Assembly: GCA_905221605.1 (NCBI GenBank)
Contig: CAJNDS010002237.1
Coordinates: 334,001 to 398,000 of the forward strand
Origin: Symbiodinium natans
Taxonomy: Eukaryota; Sar; Dinophyceae; Suessiales; Symbiodiniaceae
Direction: 5' to 3'
DNA length: 64,000 nt
This document shows positions 28,865 to 38,635 of the stretch, in pieces (position 1 is the stretch's first letter; the number at the start of each line of letters is the position of its first letter). The translations under genes were made by a program, and so were the position numbers. Below the pieces are notes generated by a model that was given only the letters and a program-made list of their open reading frames with translations, had not been told where the DNA came from and did not search any database.

Positions 28865-28918
28865 CTGCCGCGGCTGCCAAGGTGTGCAGCGCTGGCAAGG
28901 AGGCCGGCAGCACTCGTG
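28865..28918 (+). CDS. e34: putative exon
   Basis: After GTATGACGCAG; canonical donor GTGAGT. Three frames are open; AAAAKVCSAGKEAGSTR is the most protein-like. Confidence 0.5.
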
Positions 28919-29020
28919 GTGAGTTCCGGATGCAGCCGGCTCGGAGCTCAGAAGTTTTCACAGCGTGCCAGGGTAGGGTTTAGGGTTTAGGGTTCAGGGT
29001 CTAGGGTTTAGGAACCGAAG

Positions 29021-29097
29021 TGCTCACAAAGAGGAGGGCTCCGGCCTAGAAGAGCCGGAGGGCGAATTGGCTGCAGGTGCCGAGGACTGGACTGCAG
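29021..29097 (+). CDS. e35: putative acidic exon
   Basis: After AGGAACCGAAG. Reads AHKEEGSGLEEPEGELAAGA then EDWTA. Donor GC at 29098, or GT at 29077. Confidence 0.5.
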
Positions 29098-29252
29098 GCT
29101 GCTGTTCGGCCCTTCTTTCGCCCCAAATGTTGAATTGAAAGCCCTTAAATAGAGGGTTTGGGGGTAGGGTTTTAGGGTTTAGGGTTCTGGGTTTAGGGTT
29201 TAGGGTTTAGGGCCCAAATGTTGAGCCTGAAGCCCGAAATAACCTAAACTGG

Positions 29253-29348
29253 GGATGTTCTCCCTTATATTAACAGTCCGTAGTAGGGATCAGAGTAGGG
29301 GGTACTATAATTTCTATAAAGGATTGTTAATAATAAGCGGGAACATCC
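29253..29348. mobile_element. MITE-like element, ~96 bp
   Basis: Imperfect terminal inverted repeats of about 27 bases: GGATGTTCTCCCTTATATTA at the left and, in inverse, GGATGTTCCCGCTTATTATT at the right, with about 41 bases between. A related half (GGATGTTCCTCCTTATATGC) lies at 32824. Confidence 0.55.
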
Positions 29349-29400
29349 TAAGCCCCAAGCCCCACGCCCTAAGCCCTAAGCCCTAAGCCGCCTTAGCCAG

Positions 29401-29455
29401 GATGCGAACAGCGACCTTGGCGGCTTCGATGACGAGAGCCGAGAGGGAAGTGAAG
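29401..29455 (+). CDS. e36: putative acidic exon
   Basis: After GCCGCCTTAGCCAG. Reads DANSDLGGFDDESREGSE; donor GTGAAG. Confidence 0.65.
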
Positions 29456-29641
29456 GTGAAGGTTGGGGTCCTGAAGAAGCCAGGGTTTATAGGGTTTATA
29501 GGGGTCGTTAAGGGGTTTCAAAGTTAGGGCTTTTGGGTTAGGGTTTTCAGGGTGTTTAAAGTAAGGGCTCATAGGGATTTTCGGGTTAAAGTTAGGGTTC
29601 TGATTCCTGACTTCTTCATTCTTTTTCATTCCCCTGGCTAG

Positions 29642-29670
29642 GTTGCTGTGCCCAGACTGCAAGTCTGCAC
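29642..29670 (+). CDS. e37: putative 29-bp micro-exon
   Basis: Long pyrimidine tract ending CCCCTGGCTAG. Reads CCAQTASLH in phase with e36; donor GTACGA leaves phase 0 for e38. Confidence 0.45.
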
Positions 29671-29851
29671 GTACGAAAAATTAGAGGTTCAGGGTTTGCG
29701 TGTGGAGTGTGAGCTACATCATGGGCCCTTTGTTGGCACCCTTGACGATAGGGGCCTCAGTATGAAGAATGAAAATGTTCATGACAGCAAAGGTCATTTA
29801 ATGAAAACGTCAAGAATCATACTTATGAGGATAAAAAAAGTAATCATCTAG

Positions 29852-30076
29852 GTGACGTTCTCTCGAGGCGGCGAGCTCGAATCATCGCCTCCCTGTGGTG
29901 AGCCTGCCGACGAGACGGCTCTCTCTGCATGTCCCACCCCTGGTGCCCCTGGTGCGGACGAGGTGGGCGCTGCGAGCTGCGGGCCTAGGGCGCCTGAAGC
30001 CAAGCCGGAGACGGAGTTGGGGCAGGACATTGACCAGGCGATCAGGAACATGTCGATGCTTGGAGGGTTTGTGTAA
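29852..30076 (+). CDS. e38: putative terminal exon
   Basis: After ATCATCTAG. Reads VTFSRGGELESSPPCGEPAD, a Pro/Glu/Ala-rich stretch, then IDQAIRNMSMLGGFV and TAA at 30074-30076. Clear end of a gene. Confidence 0.65.
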   Translation: MTFSRGGELESSPPCGEPADETALSACPTPGAPGADEVGAASCGPRAPEAKPETELGQDIDQAIRNMSMLGGFV

Positions 30077-30170
30077 CCTGTTTCAGAGCTCTGCTTCACT
30101 TGCTGGGTTTGTGTCACCCGTTTTTTTCTGTTCGTGCAACACTTTCAGTGACTGTTCACGCAGACTGCAG

Positions 30171-30318
30171 TCAAGCGCAGAGTGCCTCACCAAGGAGGCA
30201 CATCGAACGCTTTGAACGCGCGAGCCGGACTGTCCACATCGCACCTCCTCCGTCGAGCCCAGACGCCTCAGCTGATCACCCGAGCAGAGGATGTGCAAGA
30301 GGCTGGGCCCACCACATG
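30171..30318 (+). CDS. e39: putative exon
   Basis: After ACGCAGACTGCAG. Reads QAQSASPRRHIERFERASRT then VHIAPPPSSPDASADHPS and RGCARGWAHHM; donor GTACTC. Phase fits e40. Confidence 0.6.
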
Positions 30319-30356
30319 GTACTCCCACGCGGGTTCAGCATGACTTCCTGGGCTCC

Positions 30357-30472
30357 TAACCCTAAAGCCTAAACCCTCTAAACCCCCTAAACCCTAAACC
30401 TTAAACCCTAAACCCTCTAAACCCTCTAAACCCCAAACCCTAAACCCGAAACCCTAAACCCTAAACCCTAAA
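30357..30472. repeat. CCCTAAA-type array upstream of e40
   Basis: About 16 units with CCCTCTAAA and CCCCTAAA variants. Confidence 0.93.
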
Positions 30473-30520
30473 TTCTAATTGACTCCAAGCCAACGCGAGC
30501 TAGCGCTCTGCTGGTTGCAG

Positions 30521-30587
30521 AAGCGCAGCGCCATCGGCTTGGAGGTTCATGGGGAGTCACAAGGAGGGTTCGAAGCACTCTACCCAA
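30521..30587 (+). CDS. e40: putative exon
   Basis: After CTGGTTGCAG. Reads KRSAIGLEVHGESQGGFEAL then YP; donor GTGTTTAGGG merges with the repeat. Confidence 0.65.
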
Positions 30588-30901
30588 GTGTTTAGGGTTT
30601 AGGGTTTAGGGTTTAGGGTTTAGGGTTGTTTACAAAACATGTACCTCCTGAAGCTCTGCTTCTCTAACCCCAGTTTCATTTACAGCTACCCAGGAACCGA
30701 GAGCCCTTCCCACACCCCAAACCGTGGACCCATCCAAACCACAAACCCCAAAACCCCCGAGGGTTTTGGGTTGAGGGTTTAGGGTTTTCTTGTCATAGTG
30801 GGGTAGCATTTTACATTTTTAAGGGTACTCAGACTCAATAAGGAACAGACATTTAAATCTTTAATACTATTTCAACCATGAACTAGTTTAGGGTTTGGGA
30901 G

Positions 30902-30970
30902 GCGGTGAAGGCGACCTTCGCCATGCTGCTGGGGGTGGCGCCATGAGGCTGTGGCCCAAAAGGGAGCCAA
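30902..30970 (+). CDS. e41: putative exon
   Basis: After GTTTGGGAG. In phase with e40 it reads GEGDLRHAAGGGAMRLWPKR then EP; donor CCAA|GTTTAGGG. Another frame ends EAVKATFAMLLGVAP then TGA, so a terminal exon is the alternative. Confidence 0.5.
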
Positions 30971-31144
30971 GTTTAGGGCTAGGGCTTAGCTCAGGGGTTA
31001 TATAGGGGTCCAGGTGTTTTGGGTTTCGAAGTTTAGGATTTAGGGATTTGGGGGTTTGGGGTTTTAGGAGGCTTCAGGGGCTCAAGGTTTTGGGTATTAC
31101 GTCCATCTTATACGGAAGGTTCCCTAACAGTCCCTGGTTCGCAG

Positions 31145-31182
31145 GGTTCCGGGTATGGTGCGGAGAGATGCGGAGCCTGATC
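31145..31182 (+). CDS. e42: putative 38-bp micro-exon with WxxxMRSL motif
   Basis: After CTGGTTCGCAG. Reads FRVWCGEMRSLI; donor ATC|GTTTAGGG. Homologous to e7 and e44. Confidence 0.6.
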
Positions 31183-31447
31183 GTTTAGGGTTTAGGGCAT
31201 GTAGGGTATTCCCTGGAAAAGAGAACATGTCCTAGAGAGCCCTTCTATAGAAGTGGAGCGTGCGGTCATACGATTCTGAGAAGTTGGCTGCTGAGCTTTC
31301 TACTTACACTCATCTTGAGAGCGTGCAGAAGCACAGGGAATGAGGGAATGAGGGCCCTAAAGTATACCCTTTCAGGGATTATATAGGGCCCTCATTCCCG
31401 CATTCCCTACTGTAGGGTTTAGGGTTTAGGGTTTAGGGTTTAGCCAG

Positions 31448-31579
31448 CCAGCCAGGATGCTGGAAGAGACGGTGAAAGAGAATCGCGTCCTCCAACTTCA
31501 AATCGAACACTGCCGCGAGAGATTGCGGCAGCGGCTGCTGCAGCAGGAGATCGCGCAGCACCGGCTCAAGGCCCACAGG
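31448..31579 (+). CDS. e43: putative exon, coiled-coil-like
   Basis: After GTTTAGCCAG. In phase with e42 it reads PARMLEETVKENRVLQLQIE then HCRERLRQRLLQQEIAQHRL and KAHR; donor AGG|GTTTAGGG. Leu heptads are visible. Several CCAG acceptors lie in a row, so the start may shift by four bases. Confidence 0.7.
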
Positions 31580-31685
31580 GTTTAGGGTTTAGGGTTTAGG
31601 GTTTAGGGTTCAGGGCTCCCCAAAAACGGGCAGGTTCTTGTAACTGTGAGCCCTGAACCCTAAAAACCCTAAGCCCTTTCTCCAG

Positions 31686-31759
31686 TCTGGTCGTATCAGA
31701 TGTTACGGAGCCTTGAGCCTATATGGCTCTCGGGGGACGAGGGCTTGGAGAGCTGGGGG
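31686..31759 (+). CDS. e44: putative exon with WSxxMLRSLE motif
   Basis: After CCCTTTCTCCAG. One frame reads WSYQMLRSLEPIWLSGDEGL then ESW; donor GTGGGG. The motif copies e7 and e42. The phase does not follow simply from e43. Confidence 0.5.
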
Positions 31760-31985
31760 GTGGGGCTTGGGGTTTAGGGTTTAGGGTTTAGGGTGGTGTG
31801 GGGGAACAGGGCTTGGGGTAGGATCAGGGATTCTACGATCGAGCAAACCCCACGTTTGAGGCAGGTCTCTTGAGGGCTCGGGTGTCCACGAGAGCAGAGA
31901 GAAGGGTTAAGGGTTTGTTTTAGGGTTTAGGGTTTAGGGCCAGGGCTCAGGGTTTAGGGTTTAGGGCTCAGGGTTCAGGGTTTAG

Positions 31986-32046
31986 GAGATGCAAGCCACA
32001 ACGCGACGGGCGACACAGTGGAAACAATCCGGCTGATGCTGCAAAA
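31986..32046 (+). CDS. e45: putative exon
   Basis: After GGGTTTAG. Reads DASHNATGDTVETIRLMLQK. The 3' border is weak: GC at 32047 within AAAAGCCCC. Confidence 0.5.
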
Positions 32047-32407
32047 GCCCCTAAAGCCTCTAAAGCTCTCAAAGCCCCTACACCCTAAAGCCCTCAAAGC
32101 CCCCAAACCTAAACCACTCTAATCACACCTAGCACTAAACCACTCTGAAGCCCCAAAGCCAGAAACCCCCAAACCATGCTGAAGCCCTAAACCCCTAAAA
32201 GCCCCACAAGCCCCTAAGGCGCCTAAACCACTCTGAAGCCCGAAAAGCCCCTAAAACACCTAAAACGCCTAACAGCCCCTAAAGCCCCTAAAGCCCCTGA
32301 AGCCCCTAAAGCCCCTCAAGCCCCTAAACCCTAAACCCTAAACCTTGCTCAACTCCCCTGAACCCTAAACCCTAAACCCTAAACCCTAAACCCTAAACCC
32401 TAAACAG
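32047..32407. repeat. Degenerate CCCTAAAG/CCCTAAA array
   Basis: CCCCTAAAG and CTCAAAG variants over 290 bases, turning into perfect CCCTAAA (32364-32405) before the acceptor CTAAACAG of e46. Confidence 0.9.
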
Positions 32408-32519
32408 TCCACCGAGGCCCAGCTGCAAACCTTGCGGCCGACAGGGGCGCGGGGAGCGGCCCGTCCCTCCTCCCGATGGGCGCCATCGGCCCTCAGGAGC
32501 TGCAAGGAGGTTTAGGGTT
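32408..32519 (+). CDS. e46: putative exon
   Basis: Acceptor CCCTAAACAG| and donor GGAG|GTTTAGGG are both supplied by the repeats. The frame that fits e47 reads HRGPAANLAADRGAGSGPSL then LPMGAIGPQELQG. Other frames are also open. Confidence 0.55.
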
Positions 32520-32737
32520 TAGGGTTTAGGGTTTGGGGTTTAGGGTTTAGGGTTTAGGGTTTAGAGCTTTAGGGTTTAGGGTTTTAGGGTTTAGGGGGTT
32601 TGGGGTTGAGGGGCTTGGGGGTTTAGGGGTTTTGGGTTTAGGGGTTTTGGGTTTAGGGGGTTGGGGGGTTTAGGGTTTATAAGGGTTTAAGCTTTCGGGG
32701 GTGTGGGGTTTAGGGTTCAGGGGTGAAGACACAGCAG

Positions 32738-32803
32738 TGCACGAGTTAATTCAAGCAGATCGAGATGGCCTCTGTGTCAACACGACACGGCCTTTGCACC
32801 CAG
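32738..32803 (+). CDS. e47: putative exon
   Basis: After GACACAGCAG. Reads HELIQADRDGLCVNTTRPLH; donor CCCAG|GTCAAC. Confidence 0.55.
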
Positions 32804-33212
32804 GTCAACTCGAATTAAGTTAGGATGTTCCTCCTTATATGCTTTGACTCTCCCTTGAACCCCTAAGGTTGTATCCTTGGGTGTTGAGACCCTTTTTAAA
32901 GATGCTCTAAGGGAACGTAAGGGCCATAGTTTAGAGCATATTCAGGGAACCTCCTAGAAATACATCCTGAAGGGTCCACGTTGGACTCCCTTGATTCTAG
33001 TTGCAGTCTTTCTGCAGGGGTGGCATGAAGGGATTTTGTAGACAGATCTGAAAACTACCCTAAAGCCCTAAAGCCCTAAAGCCCTAAACCCTAAACCCTA
33101 AAGCCGAAACCCTAAACCCTAACATATTATGGTACCCTTTTGCTCTCAGAGGGAACGACCTAGCCTGTAAGTGTAAACCCTGCCCGTGGACTCTGACCGG
33201 TGTCCCGGGCAG

Positions 33213-33259
33213 CGTGAAGCCGCGAAAAGAGTGCCGCTCGACCGTACCGCGCATTTGGG
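33213..33259 (+). CDS. e48: putative exon
   Basis: After GTCCCGGGCAG. Reads REAAKRVPLDRTAHLG; donor GTTTTA. Join to e47 not resolved; at least one exon may be missing between them. Confidence 0.45.
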
Positions 33260-33590
33260 GTTTTAAATATTATAGTGTAGTGTTTAGGGTTGTGGGGTTT
33301 ATGGGGTTTAGGGTTTAGAGTTTTGGGGTTTAGGGTTTCTAGGGTTTAGGGTTTTCGGCTGGAGCTTGAGCGAAACAGCGACAGAAGGATCATACTCCCC
33401 TCGCCCCCCTAGATATTAGACCCCTGAACCCTCAACCCTGTAAACCCTGAAAACCCTAGACCCTAAACCCTAGAAACCCTAAGCCCTGGACCCTATAAAC
33501 CCTAAGCCCGAATCCCTAGACCCCATAAACCCTAAGCCCTAAACCCTAAGCCCTATAAACCCCAAACCCCAAACCCTAAACCCTAAACCC

Positions 33591-33765
33591 TAAAAACCCT
33601 AAAAACCCTAAAAACCCTAAATACCCTAAAAACCCTAAAAACCCTAAAAACCCTAAAAACCCTAAAAACCCTAAAAACCCTTAAAACCCTAAAAACCCTA
33701 AATACCCTAAAAACCCTAAAAACCCTAAAAACCCTAAAAACCCTAAAAACCCTAAAAACCCTAAA
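33591..33765. repeat. 9-bp tandem array CCCTAAAAA
   Basis: About 19 units of a two-base-longer telomere-type variant. Confidence 0.95.
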
Positions 33766-33836
33766 CCCTAACCCCTATTTCAGGATTTTAGGGTTTAGGG
33801 TTTAGGGTTTAGGGGACCTGCCTGCCTTTCGCCCAG

Positions 33837-33904
33837 GTCTCTCGCGGGACCAACTTCGGGGATGATGAGCCGCGCCCCCGCAATATTCCCGTCACCCCTA
33901 TCAG
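33837..33904 (+). CDS. e49: putative exon, GC donor
   Basis: Pyrimidine-rich CTGCCTTTCGCCCAG, then VSRGTNFGDDEPRPRNIPVT and PI; donor TATCAG|GCTCTAG (GC type). Completes Arg with e50. Confidence 0.65.
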
Positions 33905-33911
33905 GCTCTAG

Positions 33912-33998
33912 GGGTTTAGGGTTAAGGTTTAGGGTTTAGGGTTTAGGGTTTAGGGTTTAGGGTTTAGGGTTTAGGGTTTAGGGTTTAGGGTTAGGGTT
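33912..33998. repeat. TTTAGGG array downstream of e49
   Basis: About 12 units, nearly perfect. Confidence 0.95.
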
Positions 33999-34312
33999 TA
34001 GGGACTTAGGGTTTTGGGGTCTTTTGGGGTTTTAGGGTGCTTTATGGGTTTTATATGCGTTGTATTGGGGTTGACAGGGTTTAAGGGGTTTGAGGTATTG
34101 GGTTCAGGGTTTAGGGGTGGGGTTAGGGTTTTTGCGTTTTGGGGTTGTGGGGTTTGAGGTGTGGGGTTTGGGGTTTATGCGGTTTAGGGTGTAAGGGGTT
34201 TGTGGGGCGTGTAAGCCATTGGGGTTTAGGGGTTTATGGGGGTTTTATGAGGTTGAGGGCTTATGAGGTTTGGGCCTTTTGTGGTGTTGGGTCTCTCGGG
34301 TTTGGGGTTTAG

Positions 34313-34361
34313 GTGGCTGGTTACAAGTGGACCTGGAGCGCCCAGTACCTCCCACATCTCA
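34313..34361 (+). CDS. e50: putative exon
   Basis: After TTGGGGTTTAG. Reads WLVTSGPGAPSTSHIS in the phase set by e49; donor GTAACA. Confidence 0.5.
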
Positions 34362-34593
34362 GTAACATACCTGACATCATGTTAAGTTCAAGGTGCACTG
34401 CTTATTTAAGAGGTATCAGGACACACTGAGTGGATACAAGGTGACCTTAACGCACACCCCAAGACCAACCCTAAACCCTAAATCCTAAACCCTAAACCCT
34501 AAACCCCTAAACCCTAAATCCTAAACCCGAAGCCCCGGTTGGTGTGGGTTCCTATTCTCATCCCAGAGGGCTAACCTTTCTCCTCTCCTGCAG

Positions 34594-34599
34594 GAAGCT
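34594..34599 (+). CDS. e51: possible 6-bp micro-exon
   Basis: A very strong acceptor (CCTTTCTCCTCTCCTGCAG) is followed by only GAAGCT (Glu-Ala) before GTAGGGTTTAGGG. Phase 0/0 fits e50 and e52. Confidence 0.4.
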
Positions 34600-34788
34600 G
34601 TAGGGTTTAGGGTTTAGGGTTTAGGGTTTAGGGTTTACAGCTTAGGGAACTTTGGTGCTTAGGTACCTTATGCGGAACCCTTTCAGGGAGTTCTCCCGAT
34701 TTTCCTCAGAAGCCTAAACCCTGAAAACCCAATAAGCCCAATAAACCCTATAAAACCCAAAAAACCCTGAACCCTATAAACAAGCCCC

Positions 34789-34990
34789 ACACCCTATAAA
34801 CCTTATAAACCCTATAAACCCTATAAACCCTATAAACCCTATGAACCCTATGAACCCTATAAACCCTATAAACCCTATAAACCCTATAAACCCTATAAAC
34901 CCTATAAACCCTATAAACCCTATAAACCCTATAAACCCTATAAACCCTATAAACCCTATGAACCCTATGAACCCTGTGAAACCTATAAAC
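34789..34990. repeat. 9-bp tandem array CCCTATAAA
   Basis: About 22 units with CCCTATGAA variants. Yields NPI/GFI tripeptide repeats in open frames that are not genes. Confidence 0.95.
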
Positions 34991-35114
34991 GCCCTAAACC
35001 CTATAAACCCCAAACACCCTAGACACCCTAAACGCCCTAAACCCTATAAACCCTAAGAACCCTAAAAACCTTAAACCCCATAAACCCTAAACCCTAAACC
35101 GTTACCCCATGTAG

Positions 35115-35159
35115 ATTCGAAGGCTGGACTTCGCCAGAGCAGCACCAGCCCTGAACCAG
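35115..35159 (+). CDS. e52: putative exon
   Basis: After CCCCATGTAG. Reads IRRLDFARAAPALNQ; donor CCAG|GTCGGG. Last exon-like island before telomere-type repeats end near 35460. Confidence 0.55.
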
Positions 35160-35204
35160 GTCGGGAGACGTTGAGACGAAAGCCCTGGGCTTGGATTTCG
35201 GGTT

Positions 35205-35305
35205 TAGGGTTTAGGGTTTAGGGTTTAGGGGTTAGGGGTTAGGGGTTAGGGTTTAGGGTTTAGGGTTCAGGGTTCAGGGTTTAGGGTTTAGGGTTAAGGG
35301 TTTAG
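35205..35305. repeat. TTTAGGG array downstream of e52
   Basis: About 14 units with GGGGTTAGGG variants. Degenerate forms continue to about 35460. Confidence 0.93.
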
Positions 35306-35535
35306 GGTGATTTGGGGTTTTAGGGTGCTTTATGGATTTGAGAGGGTTTATGGGTTTACAGGGTTTACGGGCTTTGAGGTATTTGGGGGTTTCGGGTTTC
35401 AGCATTTAGGGCTTAGAAGGTTTTAGGGTTCGAAGGGTTTGAGGGTTAAGGGGGGTTTAGGGTGCAGAGATTTGGACCTGCTAGGGAATTAATCATGAGT
35501 TTCCCTACTACCCGGTTACTACCCCGCGACATTCC

Positions 35536-36500
35536 CTCCCCCCCCCCCCCCCGTGGGTGGCTTAAATAGGGTCTATTTGGAAGCTGAGACTCGGGTTTTT
35601 AGACTAACCAATGCGTCTCCACGAGAGTATTCTTGGAAGCTGAGAGTGGTGTTTTTGTGTGGTAGATACAAAGGAAAGGGCATAAGAAAGTAGCGAAAGG
35701 AGCTCCTCAATTCCCTTCCTTATCTCCTATGCTCTTTTCTGTATTCATTGCAACAGGAGAATACAGGAAAAGGGCCTCCATTCCCCTCTTGTTCTTCCTT
35801 TCTTGTGTTTTTGTCATTTAAAGGGGAAAGGGAGAAGAGAAGGGAAAGAGAAGGAGAGAGGAGAGATAAAAGGAAGACAATTTTAATGGGAAGAGCCAAG
35901 AAAAGAATAGAAAAGAGAGATGAACAAAGAAGATGGAGAGACAAAACAAGGCGCAAAGAAAATGGCACTCTTCTTTATCTATCCTCTCTCCCTTCTCTCT
36001 CCCTTCCCTCTTTCTTTTCGAAACAGAAAAACGAAAAAGGAAGAACTTGAAAAGGAGAAGGGTAAGGAAAAGAGCAGAAGAGACAGGCCGAAAAGAGGGA
36101 TATGATGAAGTATGGGCAAGGTCCACGCGCAAGGAGTCACTCTCTGCTTACCCTTCCACTGCTTTATCATACAAGTTCCTTTCTTGTGTTATATTAGTTA
36201 AAAGGTAACAGAAGGAGAGAAGGGCAAGGGAAGTGAGAGAGGAGAGACAACAAGGAGGCCATTTGAATTTTCTGGAGGGGTACTGAAAAGAAGAGAAGAC
36301 ACAATAAACAAGGAGACGGATAGCACTCTTCTTTATCTATCATCTGTCCCTTCCTTGTCTCTCGCTTTTCCCTCTATAATTAAAAAATAGGTGCCCTCTC
36401 TCCTCTTCAGGAAGCCCCCTTGCCCTTATTTTGCTAGCTTTCTGAAACGACAAGGAAAACAACACATAGAAAGAGAGGAAAGGGAATGAAACAATAGGCA
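35536..36500. repeat. Purine/pyrimidine-rich dispersed repeat block, copy A
   Basis: Begins with a C run and CTTAAATAGGGTCTATTTGG, then GAGAAGGGA-rich sequence. About 35709-36110 recurs almost unchanged at 37801-38200. No gene supported. Confidence 0.8.
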
Positions 36501-37800
36501 GTGGAGCTCTTCAGTGTCTTTACCTATCTCTTTTCTTCTTTTTCTTTTTAATTCAATAAGGAAAAGAAGCTTCCTTTGGTGTGATTTTGAGATTCAAAAG
36601 AGAACAAGAGAAGAGAAGGGAGAGAGAAAGGAGAGAGGAGAGATCAAAAGGAAACAATTTTCATGGGAAGAGCAATGAAAGTCATGGAAGAGAAATGAAG
36701 ACAGGAGAGGGAGGTGCAAAATCAGGCAAAGAGAGGATGGTGCTCGTTTTCTTCTTTCCTCTCTTTCTTATCTTTCCCTTTTAAATAGAAAACAAAAGGA
36801 AGAACAATGAACATGTAAAGGAACCCATTTTCTTTTTCCGTTTGGGAACAAGGAAAAGAACAGAGGCGATAGGGCGAGAGGAGGGATTTGCTGCAGCGTG
36901 GGGAGGGTCTACGGACAAGGAGCCAACCCCGCTCACTTTCCCCATCCATTGGAAAAGAAAGGAACATGGCCTCCATTCCCCTCTTGTTCTTCCTTTCTTG
37001 CGTTTTTGTCATTTAAAGGGGAACAGGAGAAGAGAAGGGAGAGAGAAGGAGAGAGGAGAGACAAAAGGATTGCATTGTTAATGGGAAGAGCAAAGAAAAG
37101 AATAGAAGAGAGATGAATAGAGAAGAGGGAGAGACAAAACAAGGCGCAGAGAAAATGGCACTCACTCTTTATCTATCCTCTCTTCCTTATCTCTCCCTGC
37201 CATCTTTCTTTTCGAAATAAGAGAACAAAAAGGAAGAACTATGAGAAGGAGAAGGGTAAGGAAAGGAACAGAAGAGATAGGCCGAGAGGAGGGGTATGAC
37301 GAAGTATGGACCGGTCCACGCGCCAGGAGTCACCCTCTGCTTACCCTTCCACTGCCTTATCATACAAGTTCCTTTCTTGTGGTTTATCAGTCAGAAGGAA
37401 ACAGAAGGAGAGAAGGGAAAGGGAAGTGAGAGGAGATAACAAGGATGCCATTTTTCTGGAAGCGCAACTGTACCGGAATGTGGCCACAACAAGCAGGCCA
37501 GGGAGGCTCAGGCGGGGCAAGTCTCTCCCTAATTAGAAAAAATCAACCTTGCTATTCACAGGTAGGCGCCCTTCTTCCTCTTCAGGAAATCGCCTTTCCC
37601 TTATTTTGTTATTTTGCTTTTTGAAGCGAATAAGAAAAACAACAAAAAAGAAGAGAGGACAGGGAATGACTAGGTAAAGAGAGGAGCTTTTCAATTTCCT
37701 CCCTATCTCTTATGTTACTTTTCCTTCTTGGGCGGGTGTCCTTTTTTCTTCCTTGAAGATGCAGAAAACTATCAAAAAGGACACCCGTTCCATCGCCCAC
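36501..37800. repeat. Related diverged repeat blocks
   Basis: More copies of the same GAGAAGGGAGAGAGAAGGAG and TTTATCTATCCTCTCTCCCT modules, in mixed order with indels. No gene supported. Confidence 0.7.
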
Positions 37801-38545
37801 AATTCCCTTCCTTATCTCCTATGCTCTTTTCCTTATTCATTGCAACAGGAGAATTCAGGAAAAGGGCCTCCATTCCTCTCTTGTTCTTCCTTTCTCGTGT
37901 TTTTGTCATTTAAAGGGGAACAGGAGAAGAGAAGGGAAAGAGAAGGAGAGAGGAGAGATAAAAGGAAGACAATTTTAATGGGAAGAGCCAAGAAAAGAAT
38001 AGAAAAGAGAGATGAACAAAGAAGATGGAGAGACAAAACAAGGCGCAAAGAAAATGGCACTCTTCTTTATCTATCCTCTCTCCCTTCTCTCTCCCTTCCC
38101 TCTTTCTTTTCGAAACAGAAAAACGAAAAAGGAAGAACTTGAAAAGGAGAAGGGTAAGGAAAAGAGCAGAAGAGACAGGCCGAAAAGAGGAATATGATGA
38201 ACTGAAAAGAAGAGAAGACACAAGAAACAAGGAGACGGATAGCACTCTTCTTTATCTATCATCTGTCCCTTCCTTGTCTCTCGCTTTTCCCTCTATAAGT
38301 AAAAAAAAAAAGGCGCCCTCTCTCCTCTTCAGGAAGCCCCCTTGCCCTTATTTTGCTAGCTTTCTGAAACGACAAGGAAAACAACACATAGAAAGAGAGG
38401 AAAAGGAATGAAACAATAGGCAGTGGAGCTCTTCAGGGTCTTGACCTATCTCTTTTCTTCTTTTTCTTTTTCATTCAATAAGGAAAAGAAGCTTCCTTTG
38501 GTGTGATTTGAGAATTAAAAGAGAACAAGAGAAGAGAAGGGAGAC
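37801..38545. repeat. Dispersed repeat block, copy B
   Basis: Second copy of 35709-36110, then a copy of 36390-36600. About 38335-38700 is repeated at 39137-39518. Confidence 0.8.
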
Positions 38546-38635
38546 CCGGGCTCGAAATTTAGTATTGAGGGGGAGGCCCGGGCTCGTGATTTAGTATCGG
38601 GGAATTTAAAAAATCAATTTCATTTCAATGTCCAG

